Shown piece after piece: positions 7,901 through 13,941 of a stretch of DNA of 13,941 bases. The stretch is taken from positions 1 through 13,941 of the forward strand of contig JAJAYN010000450.1 of the NCBI GenBank assembly GCA_026786225.1. The letters are read 5' to 3'. The stretch is from Burkholderiales bacterium (GTDB lineage Bacteria > Pseudomonadota > Gammaproteobacteria > Burkholderiales > Usitatibacteraceae). A program made the position numbers and the translations under genes. The notes under the pieces are model-generated. The model made no database searches, was not told the origin of the DNA, and was given only the letters and a program-made list of their open reading frames with translations. Positions within the stretch are counted from its first letter, which is position 1. Each line of letters begins with the position of its first letter.

Positions 7901-8319
7901 GCGTCAGCTGCCAGGACTTGCGTGGAAGTAGGCAATCTTCCCAGGTCGTCGGCATCCCATTGCCGCATGAAGTCTTTGGCGGGCGCGCGGAAGGTCTTGC
8001 GGTCAGGATTCCGGTATTTGTTCCGATCCGCCAACATCACGCGGCTTATATCTTGTACCGGCATCGCGCAGACTTGCTCGTTGGTTTTACCGGTCGCACG
8101 ACGCAGCTTATCAATGACGGCTGCATCCATATCCAGGCGCGCTGATACGTCGGCATCGGCCAGACCATTGAGCCCGGTGCAGCGATCCGCTTCTGCAATC
8201 GTCGACGCGGCCAGAGGTGCCGACGATCTCGTTGAGGTCGGCGGCATTTGCGCGCAACCAACAACAATCAGAGCGAGCAGGCATGGAGCACAAAGTTTAC
8301 GAAAGATGGGGAGATTCAT
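4996..8319 (-). CDS. Large lipoprotein with BNR/Asp-box beta-propeller and tandem C-terminal repeats
   Basis: 1107 residues, apparently exported. The N-terminus has a basic start (R7, K8), a hydrophobic stretch and a lipobox VVGC with Cys22; Ala after the Cys does not suggest inner-membrane retention. Residues about 45-165 form an unassigned region with Cys47 and Cys84. Residues about 170-860 carry eight Asp-box (S/T-x-D-x-G-x-x-W/Y/F) motifs, at 208, 259, 312, 352, 414, 460, 773 and 816 (the last reads SENAGQSW), with recurring IDP.NPN..YAGT strands, typical of the sortilin/VPS10-BNR beta-propeller superfamily. The C-terminus is two copies of a block of about 122 residues, starting near DLWWAGDAENGWG (870) and DMWWGGSAQDGWG (992), each with GKxxWY and a closing QxxF/RQPY. 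I know this block from other secreted betaproteobacterial proteins but not its function. AAAGG five bases before the ATG supports the start. Catalytic activity is not implied; binding of glycans or proteins is the more likely role. Confidence 0.85.
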   Translation of the reverse strand: MNLPIFRKLCAPCLLALIVVGCAQMPPTSTRSSAPLAASTIAEADRCTGLNGLADADVSARLDMDAAVIDKLRRATGKTNEQVCAMPVQDISRVMLADRNKYRNPDRKTFRAPAKDFMRQWDADDLGRLPTSTQVLAADAARKSLAGRERRSDGVGEPIMTQGAGTSSSQWTAIGPGNIGGRIRAIAIDPRNANRLFIGAASGGIWLTEDAGQSYRPLQDFMGNLAIGTLVIDPVNPNVLYAGTGESFAGLPGIGVFKSIDNGATWTILQATNTDIAINATGSDWVYVNRIAISQSNPNILLAGTLTSLFRSADAGASWTKVGNFKVLDVRFDPNDGTRALAGTDKGYFYYSRDAGQTWTQSAVLVPPESLKGRGTTKTARAEIAYAKSQPNLVFASVDNNADSATSRGEVWKSGDGGENWELLSTPKHLSEQGEYDNTIWVDPTNENNIVVGGLDLYQSMDAGVTFLRISDWRLAAPGLAQPHADHHQIVSVPNFSASNPIVYFGNDGGLYRANNIFNVSASTNASWQNLNNGLAVTQFYGGAGKRAAGGKIIGGTQDNGTLVLASGTSWSRFATGDGGFVAVDPLDDSTLYGEYVYASIHRTTGLTNRVYICNGITEALKNTGNSEYCGANNVEAANFIAPFILDPNNRNRMLVGANSLWVSNNVKDPVPGWTAIKPQIAPAASGEKPFINAIAVADKDSNIMWAGHVSSGSTVGQVWKTTNGLSGAPTWQRMGAAVLPTSSVNRITIDPDNPDRVWVAYSGFALARIWATIDGGTTWNNIHSNLPAITVHDLKRHPSQANWLYAATANGVYTSENAGQSWSTTNDGPASVRVRELFWYDQSTLVAATYGRGMFRTTVSGGGPLNYSDLWWAGDAENGWGMSIQQHGNIQLNALYVYDSAGKPVWYVLPGGAWNADFTTYSGSLYQPTSAPLNNYSAAQFKVGTPVGTISINFTSNSTATLQYVINGVSGQKSIQRQIFGRGTSPITVGDMWWGGSAQDGWGVSITQQAGILFGAWYTYGPDGKATWYAMTDGTWTGNTYTGAFISTLSSPWVGASYNRNQLQVVPTGTMTLNFSDVNNATMTYIFTAGPFAGTTQTKPIVRQPY
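4999..5736 (-). repeat. Two tandem C-terminal repeat units (about 122 residues each) in the lipoprotein
   Basis: Within the lipoprotein gene, residues 862-984 and 985-1107 align end to end. Shared landmarks in both copies, in order, are D-[LM]-WW-x-G, then GWG[MV]SI, an aromatic Y-x-Y, GK[PA]xWY, a Y[ST]G turn, a GT-[IM]-x-[IL]-NF strand and a terminal IxRQ. The units are diverged at protein level, so this is an old duplication and not a recent slippage event. The aromatic pattern suggests a small all-beta surface-binding module. Confidence 0.75.
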
Positions 8320-8400
8320 ACCGGCCTTTAGCAGAGGTGCTTGGGTGAAGTGAGATTTTAGCGCGGTCGGCGTCCAATATGGGGCGCAACCCGAAGCGGC

Positions 8401-11400
8401 TTATAGCAGTACGCGCTCGATGCCGCCTTCGTTTGCCTTCTTTACGTACTCGCGCATCCAGTTGGCGCCTAATACGTGTTTGGCGATTTCAACCACGATG
8501 TAGTCTGCAGTCGTGCCGCTGTCGTTGTCAAAGCGGGACAAGCCCTGCAGGCAAGACGGGCAGGAGGTCAGTATTTTTACGTCACCTTTGAAACCATCGG
8601 TGCGCAGGCTATCGGCACCTTTGCGCATTTCTTCTTCTTTGCGAAAACGTACTTGCGTGGAAATATCGGCGCGTGTTGCCGCGAGCGTGCCGGATTCGCC
8701 GCAGCAGCGTTCATTCTGAGCGACCGGGGTTCCCATTAACTCATTCACCACTTTAAGCGGTTGGTAGGTTTTCATCGGTGAGTGGCATGGGTCGTGATAC
8801 ATGTAACGCGTACCCGTGACACCTTCGAGTTTCACGCCTTTTTCCATCAGGTACTCGTGGATATCCAGCAGACGGCATCCCGGAAATATTTTTTCGAACT
8901 CATACTTTTGCAACTGGTCCATGCAGGTGCCGCAAGAGACAATGACGGTCTTGATATCGAGATAGTTCAGCGTATTGGCCACGCGATGGAACAGCACCCG
9001 ATTGTCGGTAATGATTTCCTGCCCTTTGTCAGCATTGCCGGATGCCGTCTGCGGATAGCCGCAGCAAAGGTATCCGGGTGGCAAAACGGTCTGCACGCCA
9101 ACGTGATAAAGCATGGCCTGCGTCGCCAGCCCGACCTGACCAAATAACCGCTCCGATCCGCACCCGGGGAAATAGAACACGGCTTCCGCATCTACGCCCC
9201 CCTTGCTTGCGTCGCGGATGATCGGCACGACCTTGTCATCCTCGATATCGAGTAGCGCCCGCGCCGTTTTCTTCGGCAAACCGCCCGGCATTGGTTTGTT
9301 GATGAAATGAATGATCTGCGCCTTGATCGCGGGCTTCCCGACTGTGGCCGGTGGCCGTCTGGTTTGCATTTGGGGCAGCAGGAATTTCTTTGCCAGCGAA
9401 TGCGCGAAACGCTGCACCTTATAGCCCCAGTCGATCATCAGGGTCTTGACGATCTTGATCGTGGTGGGGTCGGTGGCGTTGAGATAAAACATCGCAGCAG
9501 CGGTACCGGGGTTGAATTTCCTTTTACCTTCCTTGCGCAATAAATTTCTCATCGCAACCGAAACGTTGCCGAAATCGATATCAACCGGACATGGGTTTTC
9601 GCACTTGTGGCACACCGTGCAGTGGTCCGCCACATCGGAAAATTCGTCGAAGTGGCGCAGGGAAACACCCCGCCGCGTCTGTTCCTCGTAGAGAAAAGCC
9701 TCGATGAGCAAAGACGTCGCGAGGATTTTATTTCGCGGGCTGTAGAGCAGATTGGCACGCGGAACGTGGGTTGCACACACAGGCTTGCATTTACCGCAGC
9801 GCAGGCAATCCTTGATTGAATCGGCTATCGCGCCGATGTCGGATTGCTCAAGAATCAATGATTCCGCACCGAGCAAGCCGAAGCTTGGCGTATAAGCGCG
9901 TCCCATGTCGCCGCCTGGCAGCAGCTTGCCGGCATTGAATCGCCCGTCAGGGTCTACGCGCTGCTTGTAGTCAATGAATGGCTGTTTTTCTTCGCTCGTG
10001 AGGTACTCAAACTTGGTAATACCGATGCCGTGCTCGCCAGAAATCACACCATTTAATTTGCGTGCGAACGCCATTATCCGTGCCACCGCCGCATTGGCCT
10101 CCTGCAACATCGCATAGTCATCGGAATTGACGGGAATGTTCGTGTGTACATTTCCATCGCCAGCGTGCATATGCAGCGCGATAAATACGCGACCGTGCAG
10201 CACTTCCTTGTGGATGGCGTCGAGCTTTTCCTGCACCTTTACGAACATGCGACCGGAGAATATTTCGTGCAGGGGGAGGCGTATCTCGCTCTTCCAGGAG
10301 GTGCGAATCTGATGGGTTTGCAGTAGATCGAATAGCGTCTGCGCCACATCTGCGCCAGCGACGTGCGTCAGCGTGGCGTCCACCCCTGTGTCAAGCAACG
10401 CCGATTGAATGGCGACCAGCGGTTGATCGAGATTGTCCAGATAGCACTGCCACCGTGCACCCACTGCGCGCAGCAAATCCAGTGCATCCTGCCGACGCGG
10501 GCCGATCAACTCTTCCGGGGAAATGTTTTCGTCGTCGTCACACAGCGGTAAACGCCCCTGCACAAATGCGATCAGCGCTGCGACCAGGCGCAGCTTGTTT
10601 TTGAGCGAAAGCTCAATATTGATATGTTCAATGCCGTCGGAGTAGTCGCCGAGCCGGTCGAGCGGAATGACCACGTCCTCGTTGATCTTGAATGCATTGG
10701 TGTGTTTGGCGATGGCGGCCGTGCGCGCGCGGTCCAGCCAGAATTTTTTGCGTGCGTCGGGTGTGACGGCAATAAAGCCCTCGCCGTGACGTGCATTTGC
10801 CAGTCTAACGACAGCGCTGGCCGCTTCCATTGCCGCGTTTTCGTCGTCCGACACAATATCGCCGATCAACACCATCTTCGGCCGTTGATTGCGTCTTGAT
10901 TTGGTCGCGTAGCCGACGGCCTTCAGATAGCGTTCGTCCAGGTGTTCAAGGCCGGCGAGGATGGCGTGTTCATGGCTATCCAGAAAATCCTTGATCTCAA
11001 CAATTGTCGGTACGGCCTCTTTCACCTGGCCGAAAAATTCCAGGCAGACCGTGCGAATGTATTTGGGCATGCGGTGCAGTACAAAGCGCGCGGACGTGAT
11101 GATGCCGTCGCAGCCCTCTTTCTGGATGCCTGGCAATCCGGCGAGAAACTTGTCGGTGACATCTTTGCCCAGTCCGGTTTTTCGGAACTGCGACCCCGGG
11201 ATTTCCAGCGTTTCTTCGCGCTTAAGCTTTTTGCCGCTCTCGTCGAATGTACGAATGCGAAATTTCGCGACATCCACGTCATGGATCTTGCCCAGGTTGT
11301 GGTCGAGGCGTTCGATCTCCATCCATTCCGCGTTCGGCGTCACCATTTTCCACGAGGCAAGATTGTCGAGCGCCGTACCCCATAAAACTGCTTTCTTGCC

Positions 11401-12396
11401 ACCGGCGTTCATGGCGACGTTGCCGCCGATGCAACTGGCGTCAGCACTCGTCGGGTCGCACGCCCATACCACGCCCGCAAGCTCCGCCGCCTCCATCGCA
11501 CGCTTGGTCACCACACCCGCCTCGCAGCGAATGGTGGCAACGGGTTCACTTAAGCCCGGCAACGTAACGCGTTCCACGACACCCAGGGTATCGAGTTTTT
11601 CCGTGTTGATCACGGCAGAACGCTTCGTGAGCGGAATTGCGCCGCCGGTATAGCCGGTGCCGCCGCCGCGCGGGATGATGGTCAGGCCGAGTTCGATCAA
11701 TGCTTTTACCAGCGGCGCGACTTCCTCTTCAGTATCAGGATGCACCACCACGAACGGGTATTCCACCCGCCAGTCGGTTGCGTCAGTCACATGCGATACG
11801 CGCGCCAGACCATCGAAGGCAATGTTGTCCTTATGCGTAACCTTGCCGAGGCGTTTCTCGACTTTCTTGCGGAAATCCCATGTGTCGGCAAAGTCTTTTT
11901 CGAATGCGTCGACGGCAAGATTTGCGCGTTTCAGAAGTTCGATGACTTTGTTCGAACGCGCGCCCATTTCCCCATCCAGCAACGCATCACTTTTGTCGTG
12001 ATCGAGTTGCCGGCGCTTTTCGATGTCGCTCAGTCGGTGGCGCATCGCCTCGGCCAGCGCGTAACGGCGCTTGGGGTTGTCGAGCATGTCTTCCTGCAGA
12101 TAGGGATTGCGCTCCACCACCCAGATGTCGCCCAGCACCTCATAGAGCATGCGGGCGCTGCGCCCGGTTTTCCGCTCACCCCGCAGCTCAAGCAAAATGT
12201 CCCACGCATCAGCGCCGAGAAGCCGCATGACGATCTCGCGGTCGGAAAACGAGGTGTAGTTATACGGAATCTCTCGCAGGCGCGCTGCGTCCGGTATGGA
12301 CGGCTGGTCGGATCGCGCGCCGGTCGAAAACGGCAACACCGCGCCGGTTTTTTTTGTGGACGTGAACGTGGGGAGAAGGGCTGGGTTGGTGGCCAT
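8401..12396 (-). CDS. DUF3683 / FAD-linked 2-hydroxyacid dehydrogenase / iron-sulfur fusion protein
   Basis: A 1331-residue cytoplasmic fusion. Residues about 38-130 are the DUF3683 region (REIPYNYTSFSDREIVMRLL). About 215-440 is a PCMH-type FAD-binding domain with PRGGGTGYTGGA (242-253) and GGNVAMNAGG (324-333). About 440-825 is the FAD-oxidase C-terminal domain with HAGDGNVH (744-751) and GEHGIG (787-792), the metal/substrate residues of the D-lactate and D-2-hydroxyglutarate dehydrogenase family. Two 4Fe-4S motifs follow: Cys864/867/870/874 and Cys926/929/932/936. Two CCG domains, as in GlpC, LldE and HdrB, come last, with PGCGSE and CCG (1077-1082, 1111-1113) and HDPCHS and CCG (1201-1206, 1231-1233). 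No membrane helix is seen, so the Fe-S half probably passes electrons to quinone or a partner. The substrate is not certain: D-lactate, glycolate and 2-hydroxyglutarate are candidates. The gene stands alone, divergent from hemC, behind a candidate operator. Confidence 0.92.
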   Translation of the reverse strand: MATNPALLPTFTSTKKTGAVLPFSTGARSDQPSIPDAARLREIPYNYTSFSDREIVMRLLGADAWDILLELRGERKTGRSARMLYEVLGDIWVVERNPYLQEDMLDNPKRRYALAEAMRHRLSDIEKRRQLDHDKSDALLDGEMGARSNKVIELLKRANLAVDAFEKDFADTWDFRKKVEKRLGKVTHKDNIAFDGLARVSHVTDATDWRVEYPFVVVHPDTEEEVAPLVKALIELGLTIIPRGGGTGYTGGAIPLTKRSAVINTEKLDTLGVVERVTLPGLSEPVATIRCEAGVVTKRAMEAAELAGVVWACDPTSADASCIGGNVAMNAGGKKAVLWGTALDNLASWKMVTPNAEWMEIERLDHNLGKIHDVDVAKFRIRTFDESGKKLKREETLEIPGSQFRKTGLGKDVTDKFLAGLPGIQKEGCDGIITSARFVLHRMPKYIRTVCLEFFGQVKEAVPTIVEIKDFLDSHEHAILAGLEHLDERYLKAVGYATKSRRNQRPKMVLIGDIVSDDENAAMEAASAVVRLANARHGEGFIAVTPDARKKFWLDRARTAAIAKHTNAFKINEDVVIPLDRLGDYSDGIEHINIELSLKNKLRLVAALIAFVQGRLPLCDDDENISPEELIGPRRQDALDLLRAVGARWQCYLDNLDQPLVAIQSALLDTGVDATLTHVAGADVAQTLFDLLQTHQIRTSWKSEIRLPLHEIFSGRMFVKVQEKLDAIHKEVLHGRVFIALHMHAGDGNVHTNIPVNSDDYAMLQEANAAVARIMAFARKLNGVISGEHGIGITKFEYLTSEEKQPFIDYKQRVDPDGRFNAGKLLPGGDMGRAYTPSFGLLGAESLILEQSDIGAIADSIKDCLRCGKCKPVCATHVPRANLLYSPRNKILATSLLIEAFLYEEQTRRGVSLRHFDEFSDVADHCTVCHKCENPCPVDIDFGNVSVAMRNLLRKEGKRKFNPGTAAAMFYLNATDPTTIKIVKTLMIDWGYKVQRFAHSLAKKFLLPQMQTRRPPATVGKPAIKAQIIHFINKPMPGGLPKKTARALLDIEDDKVVPIIRDASKGGVDAEAVFYFPGCGSERLFGQVGLATQAMLYHVGVQTVLPPGYLCCGYPQTASGNADKGQEIITDNRVLFHRVANTLNYLDIKTVIVSCGTCMDQLQKYEFEKIFPGCRLLDIHEYLMEKGVKLEGVTGTRYMYHDPCHSPMKTYQPLKVVNELMGTPVAQNERCCGESGTLAATRADISTQVRFRKEEEMRKGADSLRTDGFKGDVKILTSCPSCLQGLSRFDNDSGTTADYIVVEIAKHVLGANWMREYVKKANEGGIERVLL

Positions 12397-12425
12397 GGCG
12401 GTGGTGTGAATGATGAACTACGGAC

Positions 12426-12441
12426 AAAGCAGACCTGCTTT
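12426..12441. promoter_or_regulatory. 16-bp dyad AAAGCAG-N2-CTGCTTT in the oxidase leader
   Basis: AAAGCAG (12426-12432) and CTGCTTT (12435-12441) are perfect reverse complements separated by AC, 30 bases upstream of the oxidase start codon. On the plus strand it is followed by more T residues (to 12444) and so resembles a small terminator, but no plus-strand transcript is expected to end there. As a site for a dimeric regulator, or a hairpin in the oxidase 5' leader, it would make better sense. The function is unproven. Confidence 0.35.
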
Positions 12442-12474
12442 TTTACGACAACTTCATTCTACCGCAGTGCAGCA

Positions 12475-12496
12475 AATATTGACTGGAATCAATATT
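12475..12496. promoter_or_regulatory. Candidate operator: AATATTGA-N6-TCAATATT in the divergent region
   Basis: AATATTGA (12475-12482) and TCAATATT (12489-12496) are perfect inverted repeats with a 6-base spacer, and flanking GC on both sides extends the symmetry with one mismatch. The core T-N11-A fits the LysR-type regulator box. On the minus strand a TAGAAT (12461 to 12456) 13 bases away could be the -10 of the oxidase promoter; the dyad would then cover its -35 position, where no good -35 hexamer is seen, as expected for an activator-dependent promoter. On the plus strand TAAAAT at 12545-12550 may serve hemC. The symmetry is seen; the regulator and its direction of action are inferred. 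Confidence 0.45.
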
Positions 12497-12598
12497 GCAA
12501 CGCGCATCGTTTCCGGCGAACAAAGACGCCTTCAGGGGGCGTGATAAAATTTTTTGCTTCCCTCAAAAATCTTCCCTTCGCAATTACCATTTCCCCTC

Positions 12599-13558
12599 AT
12601 GCCATCAAGCCCCAATCTCCCTAGTCTCCTCAGAATCGCTTCTCGCGAAAGCCGTCTTGCCATGGTGCAAAGCGAATGGACGGCGGCAAGGTTGCGGTTG
12701 CTTTATCCCGCCGCGACGATCGAGATTATCGGCATGACCACCAAAGGCGACCAGATTCTGGATAAACCGCTGGCGCAGATCGGTGGGAAGGGTTTGTTTA
12801 TCAAAGAGCTCGAAATGGCGATCGAAGAGGGCCGCGCGGATATCGCCGTGCATTCGATGAAAGACGTACCGATGACGTTGCCGCCGGGTTTCTCGGCCAT
12901 CATCGTCGGCGAACGCGAGGATGTGCGCGATGCCTTCGTATCGAACCGCTTTGCGAATATCGACGCACTGCCGCAGGGTGCAGTGGTCGGTACATCGAGT
13001 CTGAGACGCGAAAGCCAATTGCGGCACGCGCGCCCTGACCTGAAGATTGCGGCCCTGCGCGGTAACGTCAATACGCGGCTCGCCAAACTTGATGCCGGCA
13101 ATTTTGATGCAATCATTCTTGCTGTGGCCGGCTTGAATCGATTGGGCTTTGAAAAGCGCATCCGATGCAGCCTGCCATCGTCGGGCTTTATACCGGCCAT
13201 CGCGCAAGGCGCACTCGGCATCGAGTATCAAACGGCGCGGACCGACATCGCCGCATGGCTGGCACCGTTCGAGAACGAAAATACCACCGCACTCGTCAAT
13301 GCCGAACGTGCTTTCGGTCGTGCGCTGACCGCCAGTTGCGACATCCCGCTTGGTGCTCACGCGACTGTCACGGACGGCAAGCTCTCAGTCGAAGGCTTCG
13401 TAGCGGTGCCGGATGGTAGCCGCATGATCCGTCGCGCGATGACTGGCGCGGTTGCCGATGCACAGTCGCTGGGCACGGCACTTGCACAGATGTTGCTTGA
13501 TGAGGGTGCCGGCGAGATTCTCGCGTCGCTGTCACGGCACAGCGGTGATGCAAGCTGA
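12599..13558 (+). CDS. hemC: Hydroxymethylbilane synthase (porphobilinogen deaminase)
   Basis: Joins four porphobilinogen molecules into hydroxymethylbilane in tetrapyrrole (heme, siroheme) synthesis; cytoplasmic. The 319 residues match the usual size. Seen motifs are LRIASRESRLAMVQ near the N-terminus, GKGLFIKELE (63-72), HSMKDVP (85-91) with the catalytic Asp89, GTSSLRR (131-137) and RGNVNTRL (154-161) lining the cofactor site, IAQGALGIE (201-209), and Cys247 in ASCDIPLGAHA, the attachment point of the dipyrromethane cofactor. All catalytic residues are present. ATG 12599 is preferred over the in-frame TTG at 12554, since homologues begin only a few residues before LRIASR. Neither has a clear Shine-Dalgarno. 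hemD overlaps its last 11 bases. Transcribed away from the oxidase gene. Confidence 0.96.
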   Translation: MPSSPNLPSLLRIASRESRLAMVQSEWTAARLRLLYPAATIEIIGMTTKGDQILDKPLAQIGGKGLFIKELEMAIEEGRADIAVHSMKDVPMTLPPGFSAIIVGEREDVRDAFVSNRFANIDALPQGAVVGTSSLRRESQLRHARPDLKIAALRGNVNTRLAKLDAGNFDAIILAVAGLNRLGFEKRIRCSLPSSGFIPAIAQGALGIEYQTARTDIAAWLAPFENENTTALVNAERAFGRALTASCDIPLGAHATVTDGKLSVEGFVAVPDGSRMIRRAMTGAVADAQSLGTALAQMLLDEGAGEILASLSRHSGDAS

Positions 13559-13941
13559 AATCCTGTTGCAGGGCCTTAATCTGGTCGTTACCCGCCCTCT
13601 AGCGCAAGCGGCGCGTACCGCGCAGATGCTGCGCGCTGCAGGTGCAGATGTCATCGAGTTTCCGGTGCTCGATATCGCCTCTATCGACGCTACGCTGGCA
13701 GCGAGCGAATTGGCGAGCGCGTCCGCCATCATCTTCGTCAGTGCCAACGCGGTTGATCACGGGGTACCACTGGTCAGGGGTGCTGGTGGCGCATCTGTTG
13801 GCATGGAAATTTTTGCCATCGGTCGTGCTACGGCGGCGGCGTTGGCGCAGGCAGGCTTTAAACATGTTGTGTCACCGCAACAAAGCATCGATAGCGAGGG
13901 CTTGTTGGCGATGTCGCAATTGCTTCGCGTGGACGGGCGAC
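13548..13941 (+). CDS. hemD: Uroporphyrinogen-III synthase (3' end outside window)
   Basis: Starts ATG CAA GCT inside the end of hemC, overlapping it by 11 bases, and stays open to the window edge for 131 codons. The protein begins MQAEILLQGLNLVVTRP, with the VTRP that opens HemD proteins, then AAGADVIEFPVL, FVSANAV (the usual F-x-S-x-N-x-V), AIGRATAAAL and SEGLL, all in the expected order for the first of its two lobes. The enzyme closes hydroxymethylbilane with inversion of ring D to give uroporphyrinogen III, the direct next step after HemC. The overlap suggests translational coupling. About half of a normal-length HemD is visible; hemX/hemY often follow in Betaproteobacteria but cannot be seen here. 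Confidence 0.93.
   Translation, partial: MQAEILLQGLNLVVTRPLAQAARTAQMLRAAGADVIEFPVLDIASIDATLAASELASASAIIFVSANAVDHGVPLVRGAGGASVGMEIFAIGRATAAALAQAGFKHVVSPQQSIDSEGLLAMSQLLRVDGR

Noticed and set aside
7283..8353. Long plus-strand open frame (356 codons) opposite the lipoprotein N-terminal half
   Set aside because: It is antisense to a well-supported gene; its protein is low-complexity, rich in Ser, Pro, Arg and Ala, with no family features.
12479..12484. TTGACT as a plus-strand -35 element for hemC
   Set aside because: No -10-like hexamer lies 16-19 bases downstream; the bases are better explained as part of the dyad.
11740..12624. Plus-strand open frame (294 codons) opposite the oxidase and running across the intergenic region into hemC
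   Set aside because: Most of it is the complement of conserved DUF3683/FAD coding sequence; no recognisable domain and no ribosome-binding site.
12605..13360. Minus-strand open frame (251 codons) inside hemC
   Set aside because: Covers the conserved hemC motifs in reverse; no domain recognised.

Overview
The window looks like ordinary chromosomal DNA from a betaproteobacterium. The main clue is the glutathione pair: a glutamate-cysteine ligase of the PF08886/TIGR02049 type, known mainly from Betaproteobacteria and Acidithiobacillus, directly followed by an ATP-grasp glutathione synthetase. A very large DUF3683 flavin/iron-sulfur oxidase, a hemC-hemD pair and a short CGAACGG-type intergenic palindrome fit the same assignment. 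I read the taxonomy from gene families only. No tRNA, rRNA, CRISPR array, transposase, phage gene or toxin-antitoxin pair was recognised.

Layout from left to right. (1) Bases 1-143, minus strand: a decayed piece of a DUF486 (DMT-like small membrane protein) gene, with a TAG stop where the family has a Tyr codon. (2) 287-2567, plus strand: gshA-gshB, the complete two-step glutathione pathway in one apparent operon. (3) 2568-2841: a convergent intergenic gap holding a 161-bp palindromic element with 18-bp perfect terminal inverted repeats, placed where it could end transcription from both sides. (4) 2842-8319, minus strand, read right to left: a lipoprotein with a BNR/Asp-box beta-propeller and a tandem C-terminal repeat, a HIT-family hydrolase that starts one base after the lipoprotein stop codon, and a 537-residue protein with a PilZ-like C-terminal part. 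(5) 8401-12396, minus strand: a 1331-residue fusion of DUF3683, an FAD-linked 2-hydroxyacid dehydrogenase, two 4Fe-4S motifs and two CCG domains. (6) 12397-12598: a divergent regulatory region with two dyad symmetries, one matching the LysR-type T-N11-A pattern. (7) 12599-13941, plus strand: hemC and the start of hemD, overlapping by 11 bases, for tetrapyrrole synthesis; hemD runs off the window.

How the genes work together: gshA/gshB and hemC/hemD are clear pathway pairs. The oxidase would pass electrons from a 2-hydroxyacid to the respiratory chain and carries its own iron-sulfur relay. The lipoprotein/HIT pair is tightly linked on the DNA, but I see no obvious shared function. I did not find a convincing new multi-gene system. 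The items most worth a second look are the composite lipoprotein, the fused oxidase with its candidate operator, the palindromic element and the DUF486 remnant.
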